Shown: piece by piece, positions 13,874 through 14,600 of the stretch
Layout of the letters: each line of letters begins with the position of its first letter
Numbering within the stretch: position 1 is the stretch's first letter
Assembly: GCA_035704555.1 (NCBI GenBank)
Contig: DASSWT010000162.1
Location: forward strand, 1 to 14,600
DNA length: 14,600 nt
Reading direction: 5' to 3'
Origin: Saccharospirillum sp035704555
GTDB lineage: Bacteria; Pseudomonadota; Gammaproteobacteria; Pseudomonadales; Natronospirillaceae
Translations under genes and position numbers: made by a program
The notes under the pieces: generated by a model
What the model was told of the DNA's origin: nothing
The model's database searches: none
Seen by the model: the letters and a program-made list of their open reading frames with translations, nothing else

Positions 13874-13927
13874 GAGCTGTTAGCTGTTAGCTAAAAACTC
13901 GCAGCTCATAGCTCGCAGCTCATAGCT
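13868..13927. repeat. Mirrored AGCTNNN heptad array between soxR and the VOC gene
   Basis: AGCT occurs at 13868, 13875, 13882, 13889, 13903, 13910, 13917 and 13924: strict 7-bp register, with only the 13896 position missing. The variable triplets differ between halves: GAG, GTT, GTT on the left, and CAT, CGC, CAT on the right (ATG, GCG on the other strand). GTTAGCTA (13886-13893) and TAGCTAAC (13923-13930) form an 8-bp inverted repeat, so the whole can fold into a hairpin. It includes the soxR TGA (13871-13873) and the VOC TAG (13926-13928), and may act as a two-way terminator. Confidence 0.93.
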
Positions 13928-14339
13928 AACTCAAATTCCTTTCTTCGGGCAGGTCGCTCAGGTACTGCACGAACTCCACTTCAAAGCCGTCCGGGTCGAG
14001 AAAGTAGACATTGCGCCGGTGCGGGTGGTCGTCGCCCGGGTTGGTTACTTCAAAGCCCGCTTGCTGCAGCCGGTCTATCACCGCATCGATGTTGTGGGTG
14101 ACATAGGCAAAATGCGCCAGCCCGACCTGATGTCCGGTCAGATCCCGGTTCTCGCCTTCTCCCATTTCGTTCAGCGCAATGTAGTGATAGTCGTCCCCAA
14201 AATGCACCCAGATGCGGGGCTTGCCGTGCCAGGTACCTTCGCCGCGAGTGCGAATGCGCCAGTGCGGAAAGGCGGCCCGGTAAAACGCCAGTGAACGGTC
14301 GAGCTGTTTGATGACCAGATTAATGTGTTCCAAATGCAT
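13926..14339 (-). CDS. VOC-superfamily (glyoxalase/dioxygenase fold) protein under a SoxR box
   Basis: A 137-residue single-VOC-module protein of two beta-alpha-beta-beta-beta units: MHLEHINLVIKQLDRSLAFY (1-20) and LAHFAYVTHNIDAVIDRLQQ (74-93) with NVYFLDPDGFEVEFVQY (110-126). Likely metal ligands are His5, His76 and Glu122. The superfamily covers glyoxalases, extradiol dioxygenases and antibiotic-sequestering proteins, and the reaction cannot be told here. Start at 14339 has AGAGGAGG about 6 bases upstream; an in-frame GTG at 14366 is at or before the predicted start site. The promoter has a SoxR box, so the gene is probably induced by redox-active compounds and may detoxify them or their damage products. 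Confidence 0.92.
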   Translation of the reverse strand: MHLEHINLVIKQLDRSLAFYRAAFPHWRIRTRGEGTWHGKPRIWVHFGDDYHYIALNEMGEGENRDLTGHQVGLAHFAYVTHNIDAVIDRLQQAGFEVTNPGDDHPHRRNVYFLDPDGFEVEFVQYLSDLPEERNLS

Positions 14340-14370
14340 CGCTGTGCCTCCTCTGTTGTCAGCCACACCG

Positions 14371-14401
14371 ATGCTATTACCTCAACATAACTTGAGGTAA
14401 A
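14371..14401 (-). promoter_or_regulatory. SoxR-box promoter of the VOC gene
   Basis: CCTCAACATAACTTGAGG (14380-14397) differs at two central positions from the enteric soxS SoxR box CCTCAAGTTAACTTGAGG and extends to 9-bp perfect arms TTACCTCAA/TTGAGGTAA (14377-14400, 6-bp centre). Reading leftward, a -35 TTTACC (14401-14396) and a -10 TAGCAT (14376-14371) are separated by 19 bp, the over-long spacer that MerR-type activators correct by twisting DNA. The box lies within the spacer as in soxS. The start site would be near 14364, about 25 nt before the ATG. Confidence 0.9.
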
Positions 14402-14432
14402 GCGCTTTTTTAACCGTTTTAAGGCGAGTGAA

Positions 14433-14600
14433 TCAGAGGGTGGTTCCGGGCCAAGCGTCCAGCACGACACCGCTGACCGCAAACCCAAGCACCAGTGCCA
14501 CCAGCGGCACCCGCTGGCTGTGCAGTAGCAACACGCCGATCACCACCGGCGCCAGATGCCAGGGCACCTGAACGCCTTGCAGAAACACCGGCTGGTACAG
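14433..14600 (-). CDS. C-terminal end of a membrane protein, ChrA (chromate transporter)-like; 5' part outside window
   Basis: An open frame enters at the right edge and ends at TGA 14435-14433, giving 55 residues: LYQPVFLQGVQVPWHLAPVV, a hydrophobic IGVLLLHSQRVPLVALVLGF, then AVSGVVLDAWPGTTL. The LYxPV start followed by a short amphipathic linker and two closely spaced membrane segments resembles the C terminus of CHR-family chromate transporters, but the piece is short. Another small multi-pass transporter is possible. No terminator follows; the SoxR-box promoter begins 32 bp downstream of the stop. Confidence 0.55.
   Translation of the reverse strand: MYQPVFLQGVQVPWHLAPVVIGVLLLHSQRVPLVALVLGFAVSGVVLDAWPGTTL

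Overview
The window looks like chromosomal DNA of a gammaproteobacterium, probably a halophilic or marine one. The left part reproduces the near-origin gene order known from Pseudomonas aeruginosa PA0018-PA0025 (fmt, def, LysM/tsaP, dprA, tsaC, then hemF), without the qor and aroE that accompany it there. The salt-adaptation inference rests mainly on the periplasmic solute-binding protein at 10642-11673: by hand count its mature form has about 64 acidic and 11 basic residues. No rRNA, tRNA, CRISPR array or transposase was seen.

Region 1 (1-5657) is housekeeping. fmt (partial) and def run leftward from a promoter at about 1106-1134. Across a 528-bp gap, tsaP, dprA, tsaC and hemF run rightward. 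The dprA-tsaC gap holds a 183-bp array of 17-bp repeats: six direct units followed by four inverted ones.

Region 2 (5661-13073) is an accessory catabolic or uptake block on the minus strand. In transcription order it has a regulator with two helix-turn-helix domains, a 527-bp gap, a TRAP transporter (DctP, DctQ, DctM), a UspA-family protein, a zinc-less MDR oxidoreductase, and a proline-racemase-superfamily enzyme whose two usual catalytic cysteines are Ser and Thr. The dctPQM-uspA order matches the ectoine system teaABCD of Halomonas elongata. The two enzymes overlap by ATGA and must be co-translated. A reasonable but unproven reading is uptake of a hydroxy or amino acid-like carboxylate, then epimerisation or dehydration, then a reduction. 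The last gene ends 3 bp from the hemF stop, head-on.

Region 3 (13433-14600) is a redox-response module: soxR with an intact [2Fe-2S] cysteine motif, a convergent VOC/glyoxalase-family gene whose promoter carries a near-perfect SoxR box with a 19-bp spacer, and the 3' end of a membrane protein resembling the C terminus of ChrA chromate transporters. The soxR-VOC gap is filled by a second mirrored array, of AGCTNNN heptads in strict 7-bp register, that includes both stop codons. The two mirrored arrays, the Ser/Thr racemase homologue with its TRAP operon, and the SoxR-box VOC gene are the parts most worth following up.
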